DNA of 64,000 nt from NCBI GenBank assembly GCA_037367405.1, contig JAZKJV010002617.1, positions 248,001 through 312,000 on the forward strand, given 5' to 3'. The notes under the pieces are model-generated. The model worked only from the letters and a program-made list of their open reading frames with translations. It did no database searches and was not told the origin of the DNA. This DNA is from Ottelia alismoides (Eukaryota; Streptophyta; Magnoliopsida; Alismatales; Hydrocharitaceae). The number at the start of each line of letters is the position of its first letter. Position 1 is the stretch's first letter. This document shows, in pieces, positions 33,801-46,134 of this stretch. The translations under genes were made by a program, and so were the position numbers.

Positions 33801-36800
33801 TGTCGCTGAGCGACTGCTCACGAAACCTCAATCAATCAACAATTAACCCACAACAAAAATCAAGCAATGAAAAGCGGTGCGGAGTTAAAATTTATTATAA
33901 CTCTACAAAGGATGTGTATAGTGTGCAAGCAATGTAGAGTTCGAACACAGGGAGCAGACAGGTAGAACGTGGCAATAATGCTAAAAAATGTGAATGTGAT
34001 CAAATGTCTATCTATGCTATTTTTTGTGGATTTTTAATTTTATATTTTTTTGATTTAATTTTTTGATTTTTATTTTTTTATTTTGATTTTTAATTTCTGA
34101 TTTTACATTTTCTTTTTAAATTTTATGTTTTTATATTTTCTTTTTCTTTAAATAGAATATATACAAAGTAAGAAAAGAGAGGGATAAAGTATTTATAAAA
34201 ATAGGTAAAAATAGGTAAAATTCAGGAAATAAAATATTTTTGGTCTTTTATAATTTTCTAATGTTTTTGTGATTTTTCTAGATTTTCCTCATTTTTTGGT
34301 ATTTTTAAAGGCAAAAATACTAGTAAACAGTGAAACAAATTGCTGACCAAAATTAAAATGAGTATGAAAATATCAAACAGTGTCCAAAATTCCTCGAATT
34401 ATATTTAAAATAAAGATAATAACATAGGGAAAATTCAGAAACTGGAATTTGTATTTTTAGGATTTTTATAGAGTTTTTAAGATTTTTATAAAACTTTTTG
34501 GGGTTTTGTAATTTTTATAAGTTTTCTTTTGTAGTTTTTAGTGATTTTTGATTTATATATAAAAGACACTAGAAGACATACAATATATTTTTTGGGGAAT
34601 TTTTCGAGAAGTTTTTTTTTATTTTTATGTATTTTCTAATGCAAACAGTGTTGAGAATGCATGTTTTTGAATTTTTATAAATGCGAAAATGCAATAAAAA
34701 TGCAAAATAAGAATATGGTGTGAAACTAGAATGCACCAAGAGCTTATGGTATTTTTTGGTGATTTTTGGAATTTTATAGGTGCATGCAATAAATAGGGAA
34801 AGCATACAAAAACACAAGGCCTGACAAGGGTGTAAATGTAAATAGAACATAGTCCAGGGTCCTATATGAAATTTTGCCCAAAAATTATTCTTAATATTCA
34901 AAATATCTGACCAAATGCAAAATAATCACACCCGCAAGTATTTGGCTGTAAAATCGCTAATCCGCATGTGTATGAACACGTGAGCCTGGTAGGGGCACAA
35001 TTGCAAATAATGAAACTACAAGGCCTGCTTCGCAAAATTACTGAAAATATTGTACTGAGTTTACAAGTATCTGGACCAAATAAAAATAACCTAAAATAGA
35101 TACCCCTTTCCTACAAAATTGCCCAAGCTCACGCGCTAAGCACGTGAGCCCAGCAAGGACTGGATCACAGATGTAAATAACCCCGGGGTCCTAAAGTTAA
35201 ATAATACAGAAGTATTAAAGCTGCAAATGAAAGATTAAGTACTAATAATAAATACAAAAAGTGGTGGAGGTTAGGTTGCAAAATACCCACGTTTGGGGCT
35301 GAGCGGACGACAGGAGATAAGCCACTGAAGACACGTGTCGCGCCCAGATGTCCCGATACCCCTTCGGCTTCAACGCCCAGGATTAGATGGATCTTGAATG
35401 ATCGAATGGCATGGACTACAGGAGATTCGACGGTAGCTGATTTGCCTGGGCTGGGCCTTCGATCTAACGGCTGGAAGACGACAACGAAGAACGGGGAAGA
35501 ACTCGTGGCAAAGCGAGCTTTTCCCAGCCATGTCGAGCATCTCCGGAGGTCCGTGACACTTCAAAACGGTCTGGAGGCTTCCTGGAGCGACCTTCTAGCT
35601 ATCGACGGTGTCAAAATGGCGGAGAAAACGCCGGTGGGCCGCCACGACGTGGGGGGTGGACGTGGGGGATGGGGCCGCTCCAGGTAGCTGTTCTTTGGTA
35701 AAACCCGACTCCAGATGGAGTCTCTCAACCCCTGGGACCTACAAGAAATGCATAAGAATGATAGTAGATGGTTCCAGGGCCTTATTGGCGAATGGAAGGC
35801 AGGTCTAGGCTCGATGAAGGTCGCCGGAGCTCTAGAGCTCCAGCAAGGTGATTGGTTGCGAGATTGGGGCAAACTAATCGATGAAACAACAAGATAAATG
35901 CACGAAGCAAATCCTAAAACTATCAGCTAACTAAATGACAGAAAAATACACAAAATACAACCTCGAGCGGCTGTACACCGCGAGATAGGTATCTCACGAC
36001 CACTTGGCTGGAGATGGGGTGTGGAACGCTTCCAGTCATGAGGACGGCGGACAAGGGTCAAGATTCGGGTAGAAGAGGGTTCAAAGGAAGAAGGAAGGGT
36101 CGGGTGGCTTTTTGAAAGAGTGGTGGACGCGGCTCAAAGATCGAGAGATTGGCATCGATTCAGTGATCCATTCCCCTAGAAAATCATTGGGTGTGTAAGC
36201 TCTATGAAAGGGGAGAAAAAGTCATGAAGACCACATCATGAAAGGAGGAACGATGTAGCCTCGAAAAATCCGCAAAGATGTGGAGAAAACGAGGTCTGAT
36301 GCAGAGTGCAGAGGGGGTCAAACAGTTGACCTTCGGTCAACGGTCCATACCACCTGGTTGGTCCACATGGACCAACCAGGAAAAACCCTGCAGAAAATGA
36401 TTGTAAATTCAATTAAAAATACCAAACGATTTTATTAATTTTTGGTTATTAAATAAAAAATATTTATTATTTTACAAATTATTTTATTATGATTTTTATT
36501 TATTTTTTAGAGGTATAAAAATACAAGTTACCTTTTATAGCCGCCTTTATAGGTATACAAATCTATATATTTTAAGATTTAATTTTTATTTTGTGTATTC
36601 AATTTTATTTATTTTATTTATTATTTTTTAAATTTATAAAATATTTTTATAGATGAAATATATTTTTATTTTTTTTTTGATGTATTTTGTACACTTTAAA
36701 ATAGAAGTATTAATTATAGGTATATATATACGTGTTTTATACCTTGGTATGTTATATATACAAGTATTTCATTTTTGTATTTTCTTTGAGTTTTTATTTT

Positions 36801-37519
36801 TATTTTAATATACACACTTATTATAAATACTATTTACAAAATTAAAAAAATAAAATTATAAATAATGAATAAATAATAAAATGAATATTTTAATCAATTC
36901 AAGTATACAAGTGGGATCCAAAACTCAACTTTCAAACCGTAACTCCAAAAAATATGAAACTGCCTTCATTAAATAGATTATTAAAAATTATATAAAATTA
37001 AAGGTGATTTTGATACATTTGGAGTTTTTATTTGAGAGATACAGGTCTGGGAAGTTGGGATTCAGGATTCTTATTCAGATTATAACTTTTTATCTGTACA
37101 TTATTTTTGTGCGAAATCAATTTTGTATTTTTCAGATTACAACTTTCATATACAAAGTTTCTTTATTTGAGGAATAAAAGGTGGAATAAAAAATAGGTCC
37201 CAAAATGAATAAGGAATGGATGAAATAAAAGGTATTTTTATTGCATTTTGGCCCTTATCTCCCCCTACTTTATTCTTTGTCGTCCTAGTCATCGAGATGC
37301 CTAGGTCTCGGGGTTTCGGGTCATAAAATATTTACAATATTTTATTCTTTTTCTTTTATTTTCTTTATTATGTAATTTTTGCATTAAAAACCGCATTTTA
37401 TATATTTACACAATAATGCATGAATGCTAAATTGCCTAAATTAAGCATATTTACACGTATTTACTAGGGTTTTTAAGGCCAAAATTATAGAATAAAGATG
37501 ATGATACATGGATTCATCA
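33801..37519 (-). repeat. 3' LTR of element F
   Basis: About 3.7 kb. The right end is ATGATACATGGATTCATCA, the shared LTR-end palindrome, beside a clear polypurine tract. The left end is set at TGTCGCTGAG by the TG rule and is less certain because the partner LTR is not visible. AT-rich blocks flank a GC-richer part (35270-36400). It is of the same kind as the other LTRs but clearly a different family. Confidence 0.78.
36325..36341 (-). promoter_or_regulatory. Inverted W-box pair of the F LTR
   Basis: GTTGACC-TTC-GGTCAAC, a perfect 7-bp inverted repeat of WRKY-type cores, at the same relative place as in A and D. A second palindrome, TTGGTCCAC ATGGACCAA, follows at about 36358. Confidence 0.5.
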
Positions 37520-37533
37520 TCCCCCTATACTTG
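37520..37533 (-). other. Polypurine tract of element F
   Basis: TCCCCCTATACTTG on the plus strand, next to the 3' LTR. Confidence 0.85.
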
Positions 37534-40188
37534 CCTTTGCTAGTCCCTAGCAAACACTTATGCAATAAGTGCAGAAAAGAAAAACAAAAAAGAAAAGAAG
37601 AAAGATGGATTGAATTTAATTATCAAACTTGTCTTCACAAAATCAAAGTTTGGAGCTTAAGTCGGATCTTTGGAATTTTAGTGCGGGCGGAACATTAATG
37701 AGAACCGGACTTGAAATCCAACAGCCTTCGAGAATCCCAAAACTCTGCTCAAGTCTCCTCAATAGCCATGTCAGAAATATTTTAACTCATACGCAAACCC
37801 TTTTGACTATGAATCTGACTCGTACAATGTAAGTGATGGTGGCTCTCCCCAACAGAAATGACAAAGAGATTAACTTCTCATGTATGACAACCCAATGATT
37901 CCCCAATCCAACAACTCATTCCTCTAGGAGCAGGGTATTCCTTCTAAGTTCAAGTGGCAACCAGCTCAAGAGGAAGGGGTGAAGAAAAGAATGGATGGTA
38001 GCCAGTGTAGCTACCTATCCTAGGATGCAAGACCAGTGTAGTCAAGTCATCCAGTTGCAGGCTCACATAATTTGACTTTGAAGCTCTAGCTTGCTTATTG
38101 ACTATACACATATGTACACTCCGGCAGGCATTTTTATTTTTGTACATGCCTGTCCACTTTTTGGAGTTTTTGCTTTTTGCATTTTTTTGAGTACTATATA
38201 AAGCAGCATTTACATAGGGAGTTTTTCCTCTTGAGCCAGTAGACTATCCCTCTTTTGAAGCTTTATTGCAACCCACAATCTCCTGTCCTCGAAACTCATC
38301 ATCATTGGATGGGTTGGGATGCACTTCCCTCCCTAGAGGAGGACAAGTGTTTCCACCTGTGTGCGTCTCATACCGGCAAATCCAACCCCCTCATCACTCC
38401 AACTGAGTTGAGCCATGTGAAAGGTGCAGGTGTCCAAGTTAGGTCATTATCAACAAGAGTCGTGCGTATGCTCTGAAATATTCTACTTAGGCAGTCAAGA
38501 ATCCATCGAGCTAAGTCTCGTGATCCTCAAAGAATTAAGTCAACTAGACCTGAAGTACCTCAATTCCAGCCCCTATAAGGTTCCTGTTAATTAGGTAGAT
38601 TTAAAGTCCAACTAAGCTCCAATCTTCGGATTTTACTTAGACTCGTTCAACTATCAAACTCAATCCGAAAAATGCTCATGATATGCAAATGCTATGTAGA
38701 AAATGTTTTTGTGATGCAACTTTCAAAGATTTTGAACTTTTTATGGATTTTTCAAAAGATGATGCATATGCATTTTTTATATTTTTCGAAGAGATTTTTC
38801 AAATGTTTTTGGATTTTAATTTTGCAAATGTTTTTGGAATTTTTGAAAACAAAAGGTTTGGGCTAAAAATTAGGTACAAATATTTACATGGGGATGCATC
38901 TTTTATTTACAAGAATTAGATTTTAAGAATTTACAAGGGTAAGTGGTCGATTTTATAAATATATATAGTGAATTTTTGGTAAGATGTATGTATTTCTCAA
39001 ACTTATTTGACAAAGATTTTTCAAATAATTTTGAAAACTATAGTCCAAAATAATTTTGACAAATACTCTTACAAGCATTTACACACATTTGAAAATTATT
39101 TTGTAAAGGTTTTCCAAACAGTATAGATGGATTTTTCAAATGTTTTTGCAACCATTTTTCAAACCATTTGCAAATCATTTTTCAAACCTTTTTATTTCAC
39201 ACAATGAAAATGTTTTTTTCAAATAAATGTTTTTACAAAGGTTGAAAACATGTAACAAAACGTTTTTAAAATAGTTTTCAAAAGATTTTTCACAAGGATT
39301 TTTGAACTATTTTTCAAACATTTTGCAAAAAACATTTCACGTGATTTATCAATCAGTACATAGAAAAGAATTTGAGGGATAGTCACATCTTTTTATTAAG
39401 TATTTTTAATGAATTTAATTGTATTAATTTGCCGTAATTATTAAAAAATACAAAAGTATGAGTTATGGCTAAAGTATATACGTAGTATATATGACCCCCC
39501 TATACTTAGCTTGAGCTATGTCCTCATAGATCAGAGAGAAAAGAGAAGACATAAGTCATACTGAGTATAGAAAAGTTTAAAGAATAAATGAATAAGATAT
39601 GAATGAATGAGAAGTTGACCGTCCCCCTATACTTAGGATCAAATAATCCTAAGTATAGCATACTATATACAAAGCAGGGAGTGTCAATGGTGGGAATGAA
39701 GAGATCGTACTCAGACTGTCTCCCCCTATACTTCGGGTGATATATACCTAAGTATAGACAAGAAGAGGAGACAGTGGCGAGGATCAAAGAATAGAAGCAC
39801 TCAGGGTCCGCACCCCCTATACTTAGGACAAAGTACGTCCTAAGTATAGAAGTCCGACACAAAGGGGTGACACCATTTCGGTAGACAAAGAAGATAGAAG
39901 AGGAAAAGAAGAAAAGAATAAAAGAGATCAGAGGATGGAATAAGATAGAAACAGTTGTACGCATCACTCCCCCTATAATTAGGGTAAAAGAAAGCCTAAG
40001 TATAGGCAACAACAGGAGTGATGAAACGGAATGATGACTGAACACTCAGCTCGTCCACCCCCTATACTTAGGACAAAGTACGTCCTAAGCAAGGCAAACA
40101 TGAGAATGGGTGGAAGAGCAACACGGGAGAGAGACAGAGGTACAAAAGAGAATATACAACAGATTGGATATACAGATGGTCAAGAAGG
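37534..40188 (-). other. 3' non-coding region of element F
   Basis: The part 37640-38660 is the shared module: paired CCAGTGTAG (37999 and 38031), GAAGCTTTATTGCAACCCAC (38258), CCCTATAAGGTTCCTGTTAA (38571). It matches A most closely. The part 38680-39430 is AT-rich with short TTTTCAAA-type repeats. The hairpin array follows. No gene seen. Confidence 0.75.
39494..40090 (-). repeat. Six polypurine-tract-like hairpins, element F
   Basis: CCCCTATACTTAG-type units start near 39494, 39623, 39722, 39822, 39969 and 40056, each with an inverted partner such as TAGGACAAAGTACGTCCTA. This is the largest of the four arrays; unit spacing is about 90-150 bp. Confidence 0.85.
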
Positions 40189-42112
40189 TCAAAAGCAAAC
40201 CTTCTTGCAGGACCGTTGAGGAATGGATCTAGTATGGTGCAGGTCGATCAGGGTCGACGGGATGTAGTTCCTCAGTAACCCTAGGGTGTGAAGGTGCAGA
40301 CGAGTGAGTGATATGGCCTTGGGAGTCTCACTGATGTCAAAGTGAAATTGGACGAACTCATCATCATCGGAAGAAGTGTAATTTGTGTCATCCTGCTAGG
40401 TCTCGTCCAGGTCAAAATCAAAAGGAATGAAATCATGAGTGGAAGTAGTCGAACTCTGTTCGTCCTCAATAATCTCAATCGGATCATCTTTTTCATCAAA
40501 AGGCCCGAATTCTCTGATAAAAGCAAGTAAATTAAATTCGACCTTCGTCTCAACAGGAGTGGACTCATCAGTGAAAGTAGTCGAGTCATGTCTGTGCTAT
40601 CTAGTCTCAAGATCTGCCCTCCGCTCAATGGTATCAATCATGTAAATCACGCAGATGTCATCAACACAGCGCCACGTCCCAGAAGAAGGAACTCTGAGGT
40701 CCATGCTTTCCAAGTCTTCCTCCTCGGAGAGGAATTCTTGGGTCTCAGTGGAATCCAATAAACAACAAAATTCTCTGATAGTCTCATCAAGGTCATGGTC
40801 CTCAGGGTCAGCCAAGATAGGTGTAGTCACAGCAGGTACAGGTCTCTGGTCGGCAGTCGGTGTGGTGATCAACACTTCACTTTCGTCAACAGGACGGAAG
40901 CGAATCTCTCCTGATCCATAATCAATAATGACCCTCGCAGAGGCAAGGAATGGTTGTCCTAGGATGATTAGAGAGTACTCTCCAGTGGAGGTCTCCATGG
41001 GCAATACGATAAAATCAACATGGTAGCTCGTGCCCTGAATCGAAATGATGGCGTTTTCAAGGACACCCTTCGGCCTCTTGATAGATCCATCGGCAAACTG
41101 AACGATCATCCTGGTTTTCTTTAGAGGCCCTAAGTGAAGAGACTGTGCCAGCGAGAAGGATAATATGCTAATCGAAGCACCGTCGTCAAGGAGAGTGTGA
41201 TCACATGTGTGGTCAGAGATGGTGCAACTAATGAAAGGTGTGCTAGTGTTCATCTTCTTAGGAATGGGACGGTGTGTGATGGCATGGGCAGTGACCATGG
41301 TCAAAATATGACGCTCTGATCAGCTCCTCCGCTTTCTCTTCTTGGGAAGAGGAGCAGATAAATCAGTCATGGCCTGTTGAAGTGGGTCACGGATGATCTC
41401 ATGAATAGTGGCCACCACTTCGGGTTCAGTCAATATTTTTTGAATTTTTGAACCTCCTCCATACAAGGGAGGAAGTCGGAATCAGCATCTACACAAGGCA
41501 TGCCCAGAGCAGTCTGTACAGCGGTATTCTCGGGGTCAAAGGTGGGACAAGGTGTGAAAGGTTGTATGGTCAAATGATCTGACAAAGGTTCCCTCTCCTC
41601 ACAGTCTGAATCGATCACGTGTCTTCTGAACTCTTTTTGGATTTTTAAATTTTTCTCATTTTTTGTATTTTGGGCGATTGCAAGCTCTCATGATAATCCT
41701 CAAGTGAATCCAAATCCTCATAGAATGGAGCTACATTTTTTATCTTATTTATATTAACTATATAACTCATCCTCGATTTCATATGCTCCATCATCTGATT
41801 CAAGGTCTCAAGTGTGGATATCATGAAAGGTGACTCCAAAATCTCAGGATCGGGTATATCGAATGTGGGTGGTGGGTGTGGACAAAAATCACATTCCGGA
41901 TCAGGATACTCAAGGAAGTGCTGGTAGTCGAAATGTGAGGGTGATGGTGGTGGAAATGATTAGTGAAAGTCAAAGTCTGAAGCTTGAAATAGTGGGTTGG
42001 TCGGATATGTACAAAAATCAGGAGCAAAGTCCTCATGGAAAAAGGAAGGTGGATCGACTGGAGTGAATGAGGGTTCTACAAAGTCCAGATAACAGACGCT
42101 CCAGGGGTCCAT
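40189..42112 (-). pseudogene. Gag/protease-like ORF of element F (broken)
   Basis: Begins MDPWSVCYLD at 42112 and can be followed to a TGA at 40189-40191 ending KKVCF. The recognisable part is the protease-like region (about 40890-41250): HTLLDDGASISILS with the catalytic Asp and Gly kept, VQFADGSIKRPKGVL, and IILGQPFLASARVIIDYGSGEI. A helical piece (TLETLNQMMEHMKSRM) lies upstream. At least two frame changes occur between 41304 and 41645, and TAG stops interrupt the acidic C-terminal tail (40597 and about 40402). It has the same plan as the B protein but is diverged. No polymerase follows. Confidence 0.78.
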
Positions 42113-43392
42113 CTCGAAACAAAAGGAAATGATAGTCGGAAGAACACGAAGGTCAAGTCAAGAGAGTGAAGAACAAGGCACGAGTGCGCAGACACGATCT
42201 AGAAAGCACACAAACAATCACAAGCAAACTCACAAAACAAACCCTCAATTCACCTACTCAACTCGGTATATATCGAAAAGTCAGTCTTTTTATCTTGTCT
42301 ATTTTAGAGTTAGGTGAGAAGTCCAAAATTGCACAAACACTTAGGGGATGAAATGGGATTTGGGCACTAATCCTTAGCGTGTGCGCGAGCAAGTAAAATA
42401 AAGACAGTGAGGGGATTACTGATGAATACTCATTCATCACTCTTTATTCTTATATTTTAGCTACAAAAACCTTTGCAAATGCATGTAGATACTTGTAAAT
42501 ACAAATAATTACCAAAAAGCATGCATTGTGTAAAAACTAATAATTAGCATGTTTTTGTGCAAAAATAAAAGAATAAAGAATTAAAAGAAAAAGAGGGAGA
42601 CATTTAGAATAAATATTGAGCAACCTAATCCTAAGGGAGGGCTCAGCATTTGCTTGACCGCATAAATGCCCAAATAGAGAGAGATAAGGAAGCTCATGTG
42701 TACATACACCTGTACTTAAATAAAAATAAATATTTTCCTCTAAAAATAAATATTTGTAAATATTTGTATATATTTGTAAATATTAAATTAAAATAAAAAT
42801 AAAAATGAGAAAAATAAAACAAAATTAAAAACCAATGAAAATATCCCTCATTATTGTACATAAGCCATGTACATAAATCACTTATGTATTTATTTCATCT
42901 TGTAAATAAATCAATAAAATTCCATAAAAATATGTACATACTCCCTTATTTCATAATGTATATAAATAAAATAAAAATCATCAAATAAAATAAAAACAAA
43001 AAGAAATAAAAATAAAAATCAAAGCCACCTTGTATATATACCATACATGGATATAAATAAAACTATTTATTTCAACCATGTACATAATTAATAAAAATAA
43101 AATAAAAATACCATATTATTCCAAATTTTATCCTATAAATAAATAAAATATAAAATAGGGATAATTTGTATAAAAATAAACGATTAAAAATAAAAAGTTA
43201 AAAATACATATGTATATACATGTATATAATAATAATATTTTGTAAATACCTAAATTATATTTCAAAAAAATAAATAAAAATCACTAAAAAAATAGAAAAA
43301 ATAAAATAAACATTTTTCATGTTTTAAGTTTTTCTTAAATCAGCCATTTTTTATTTTATTTCTAATTTCCAATTATTTCTGACATGGCCTGC

Positions 43393-43436
43393 TCTGATTG
43401 GTCCACGGGGGACGTTGACCCCTCGGTCAACTCCCC
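43393..43436 (+). promoter_or_regulatory. CCAAT motif and inverted W-box pair of the D LTR
   Basis: ATTGGTCC (43397-43404), then GTTGACC-CCTC-GGTCAAC (43414-43431) flanked by G and C runs. It lies about 200 bp before the TATA box. Confidence 0.55.
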
Positions 43437-43630
43437 CCCTTGGAGCACTGAGCCCCGAATCCGAGTTTTCGACCCGATATCTCGACATTTCTCACACTCG
43501 ATCCGATCACTAAGTCCGTTAACCCCGGGTCCTAATCCGACCTTGATCAACCCTGATCCACGCCCGGGGTGGATTTTAGGGATCCGAGCCTCGCCGTGCC
43601 CTGCCCGACCTGTTCTTGTCGAACCCTCAT

Positions 43631-43640
43631 TTGTATATAG
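43631..43640 (+). promoter_or_regulatory. TATA box of the D LTR
   Basis: TTGTATATAG, corresponding to TATATAG in A. Confidence 0.6.
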
Positions 43641-46117
43641 TCTGAGCTCTTCCTCCTTTTTCACGCATCCTTGGATCATTTAATTCCACCCTAGGACCTC
43701 TACAGCCACCGCGAGAGTGACAGCTTGCTTACGGCCGTGTCGTAGCGAGGAGGGAGTGGATGAGCCATCGATCCGGTGACTTTGCGCCGTCGTGCGCCAC
43801 ACAGAGGTGGTGCTCGAGCCTCGAGAACCGACGGCCCTTGAGGCTAGGACATGGAGCATCCCCAGCTCTTCCACAGTCGACAGCATCCAGTAAGTAGCCT
43901 TCTTTCCTTCTCCATTTCCCTAATTTCGTGTTTCGCCCAAATCGACCCATCGTCGTCCATCTCTGATTCCGACCATCTCTGCCTTCATCCCGATCATCGG
44001 AATCGCCGACCACCTTCGCCTTTCCCCCGTGCATCTTCTGCACCCATTCATTCACCCCAGTTCCCACAGGAACTAGGTATCGAGTTCCATCGTCGTCGCT
44101 CCGCCGGAGCTCGCTCCCCCGCCGCACCGTTCACCTCCACCACCGCTAACCGGGTCGAGGCACTTTGCCCTCGACCCAGGAGTGTGTTGCACAACTTTGC
44201 AGATCCATAGGAGCCCATCTGAGGGCTCGACATTCAGGTGCAGCAGCTCAGCCTCCGCCGGTGTCGCCTAAGCTCCCCGGAGCTCCGTTGCGTCATCGGA
44301 GGAGTCCATTCGACGCGGGAGGCCCAGACGCATCTTCTCAGATCTTCAGCAGCCCCCGAGGAGCTCACCTGCATGCGCACGAGCCCGGCGAAACTCGCTG
44401 GCATCCAGTTCATCGAGTATCCTCCCCGACCGTCAGATTGCCTTCCAGCTCTAGATCATTCCCGGATCGTCCGATCAGGGTTAAGAGGAGGCCCAGCAGC
44501 CACCGTTGGATCTCCACGTGGCCTCCTCTCAGCCCTCCATCCAGCGAAGGTGACCCAGCGCCCCTCGATCGTCGGATCTACACGTGGCGCATCCCCAGCC
44601 GTTGGATAGGCGACGAGGAGTCCTTTGCTTAGCCGCGCCTCTTCTCAACCGTCTGATCTCCACGTGGCGTGCATATGGCCCTCGACTTAATAAAGGGTAA
44701 TTTCCTCTTAGACCCTCAGCTTCGTAGTTGTTAATTTTTAGTCCTGTAAATTATTTTAGAAGCTTAGTTGGGTAATTTACATAGAGGACCCTATCGTTTC
44801 TTGTATTTGCTTTTATACCCCTGTTTGTAGTGGAACACGTGCTTTTGTGGGATAATTGCATGAATGGGCTGGTTGTTTCAGGGTGTTAATGAATGGAATT
44901 AAGTTTTTAATAATTGCAGAAATGCCCCTGTGAATGTTTAATTTACGCATGTGCTATATATCGTGGGTAATTTACACTTGAGCCCTTGGACTTTTAGTAC
45001 ATGTTACTATTTAGTCCAGGGACTTATGTTTTCTTGCAATTTGGTCCCTGAGTGCCCAGGTCACGCACCTCGCGCGTGAGTTCTTGGAGAATTTGCACCG
45101 GACCCCCTGGAACTTATTTTAATTGCTTACAGGTCCCTGTGCACTATATCCTTGTGTTTGATTTTAATAAAATAGCAAACCTACTCCAAATTTGATGAAA
45201 ATTGGAAACATGGCTCCTGCCATGGTGTAAAATTTTCTCTACTTTTTGGAGATAATTCTGAGCGTTTTTGATATTTTAAAAATTAAAAAACAAGCATTTT
45301 TCTTACTATCCAATTTTAAAAATCACAAAAAAATAGCACAACACCTTTAAAAATTACAAAAAATAGATATTGTGTGTGTTGCTGTGTTTGATTTTTTGAC
45401 CAATTTTGGTCATTTTTGGACACATAGAAAAGATAAAAATTGAAAAACCTTGAAAACCTTATAAAAATTCAAATAAATAATAGAAAAATCCAAAAATAAT
45501 AATTCCAGTGCCTAATTTTTCCTTGTATTTTCTACTTTACAGGAAAATTACCTTCAGACTTGATAAGGCCACTTTGTATTTTAATTTGGCCCTCCAAGTC
45601 TGACTGGACAGCAGCTCTATTTTCTTGCCATGTTTGATTTTTTATAAAATTCCCTAAAAATAAAAAAAACACCAAAAATTAACCAAAAACATAAAAAAAT
45701 ATATAAAACATAAAAACATTTTGTTTGAATTTTTGGATGATTTTTGAGTAGGTAAATAATTGTTTATAGTTGCTTGTTTGCTTGATTTTATTATTTTCTT
45801 CATTATCTAAAAATCCAAAAAAAATTATAAAAATACTAAAAATCCACCAAAAATATCTATCTTTTATTTTTCACTATCTTTGACTACTTCGTAGGCCGTA
45901 AGGCCATTACGTGCTTCCTGAGTCCGACTCTGGTCGCTATACCAGGCTAATCTAATAGCCAAGGCCACTATTTATTTTGATTGATTTTATTCTTCTGTTT
46001 GGTGGTCTGATCCCTATTTTCTTGTTGAGTTGATTTATCTCTCGATCCGGATCGCAACGACCCTTTGAGTGATTATTTTATCCCGGATTGATTGAGATAC
46101 TTTTCGGCTCATCAGAA

Positions 46118-46134
46118 TGGCATCGTTGCCGGGG
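46118..46134 (+). other. Primer-binding site of element D, tRNA-Asp
   Basis: TGGCATCGTTGCCGGGG, two mismatches to the B and C site, three bases after the LTR. Confidence 0.88.

Larger units (their letters stand above)
33801..42419 (-). mobile_element. Element F: non-autonomous Athila-related LTR element, interrupted by D
   Basis: In plus-strand order: 3' LTR (33801-37519), polypurine tract, 3' non-coding region with hairpins, a broken gag/protease-like ORF and the start of its leader. D was inserted in the leader at 42419/42420, so the PBS and 5' LTR of F lie outside the window. No polymerase or integrase is found in the 4.9 kb of internal sequence. Confidence 0.82.
42420..46114 (+). repeat. 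5' LTR of element D
   Basis: 3695 bp from TGATGAATACTCATTCATCA, the terminal palindrome, to GGCTCATCA. AT-rich U3 (42440-43370), GC-rich promoter and R (43380-44660), AT-rich U5. The plan matches A; parts of the sequence do as well. Open frames on both strands at 43380-44630 lie in the GC-rich part and are not supported as genes. Confidence 0.92.

Noticed and set aside
34000..34900. Repeated TTTTTATxATTTTT tracts as a satellite
   Set aside because: They have no fixed unit length and occur in the AT-rich U5 part of all these LTRs.
39494..40090. CRISPR-like array of regularly spaced palindromic repeats
   Set aside because: The units are polypurine-tract hairpins inside a plant retroelement, with irregular spacing and no spacer structure.
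43380..44640. Host gene exons in a GC-rich stretch
   Set aside because: The stretch lies between the U3 and U5 parts of the D LTR, has open frames on both strands and corresponds in position to the GC-rich part of the A LTR.
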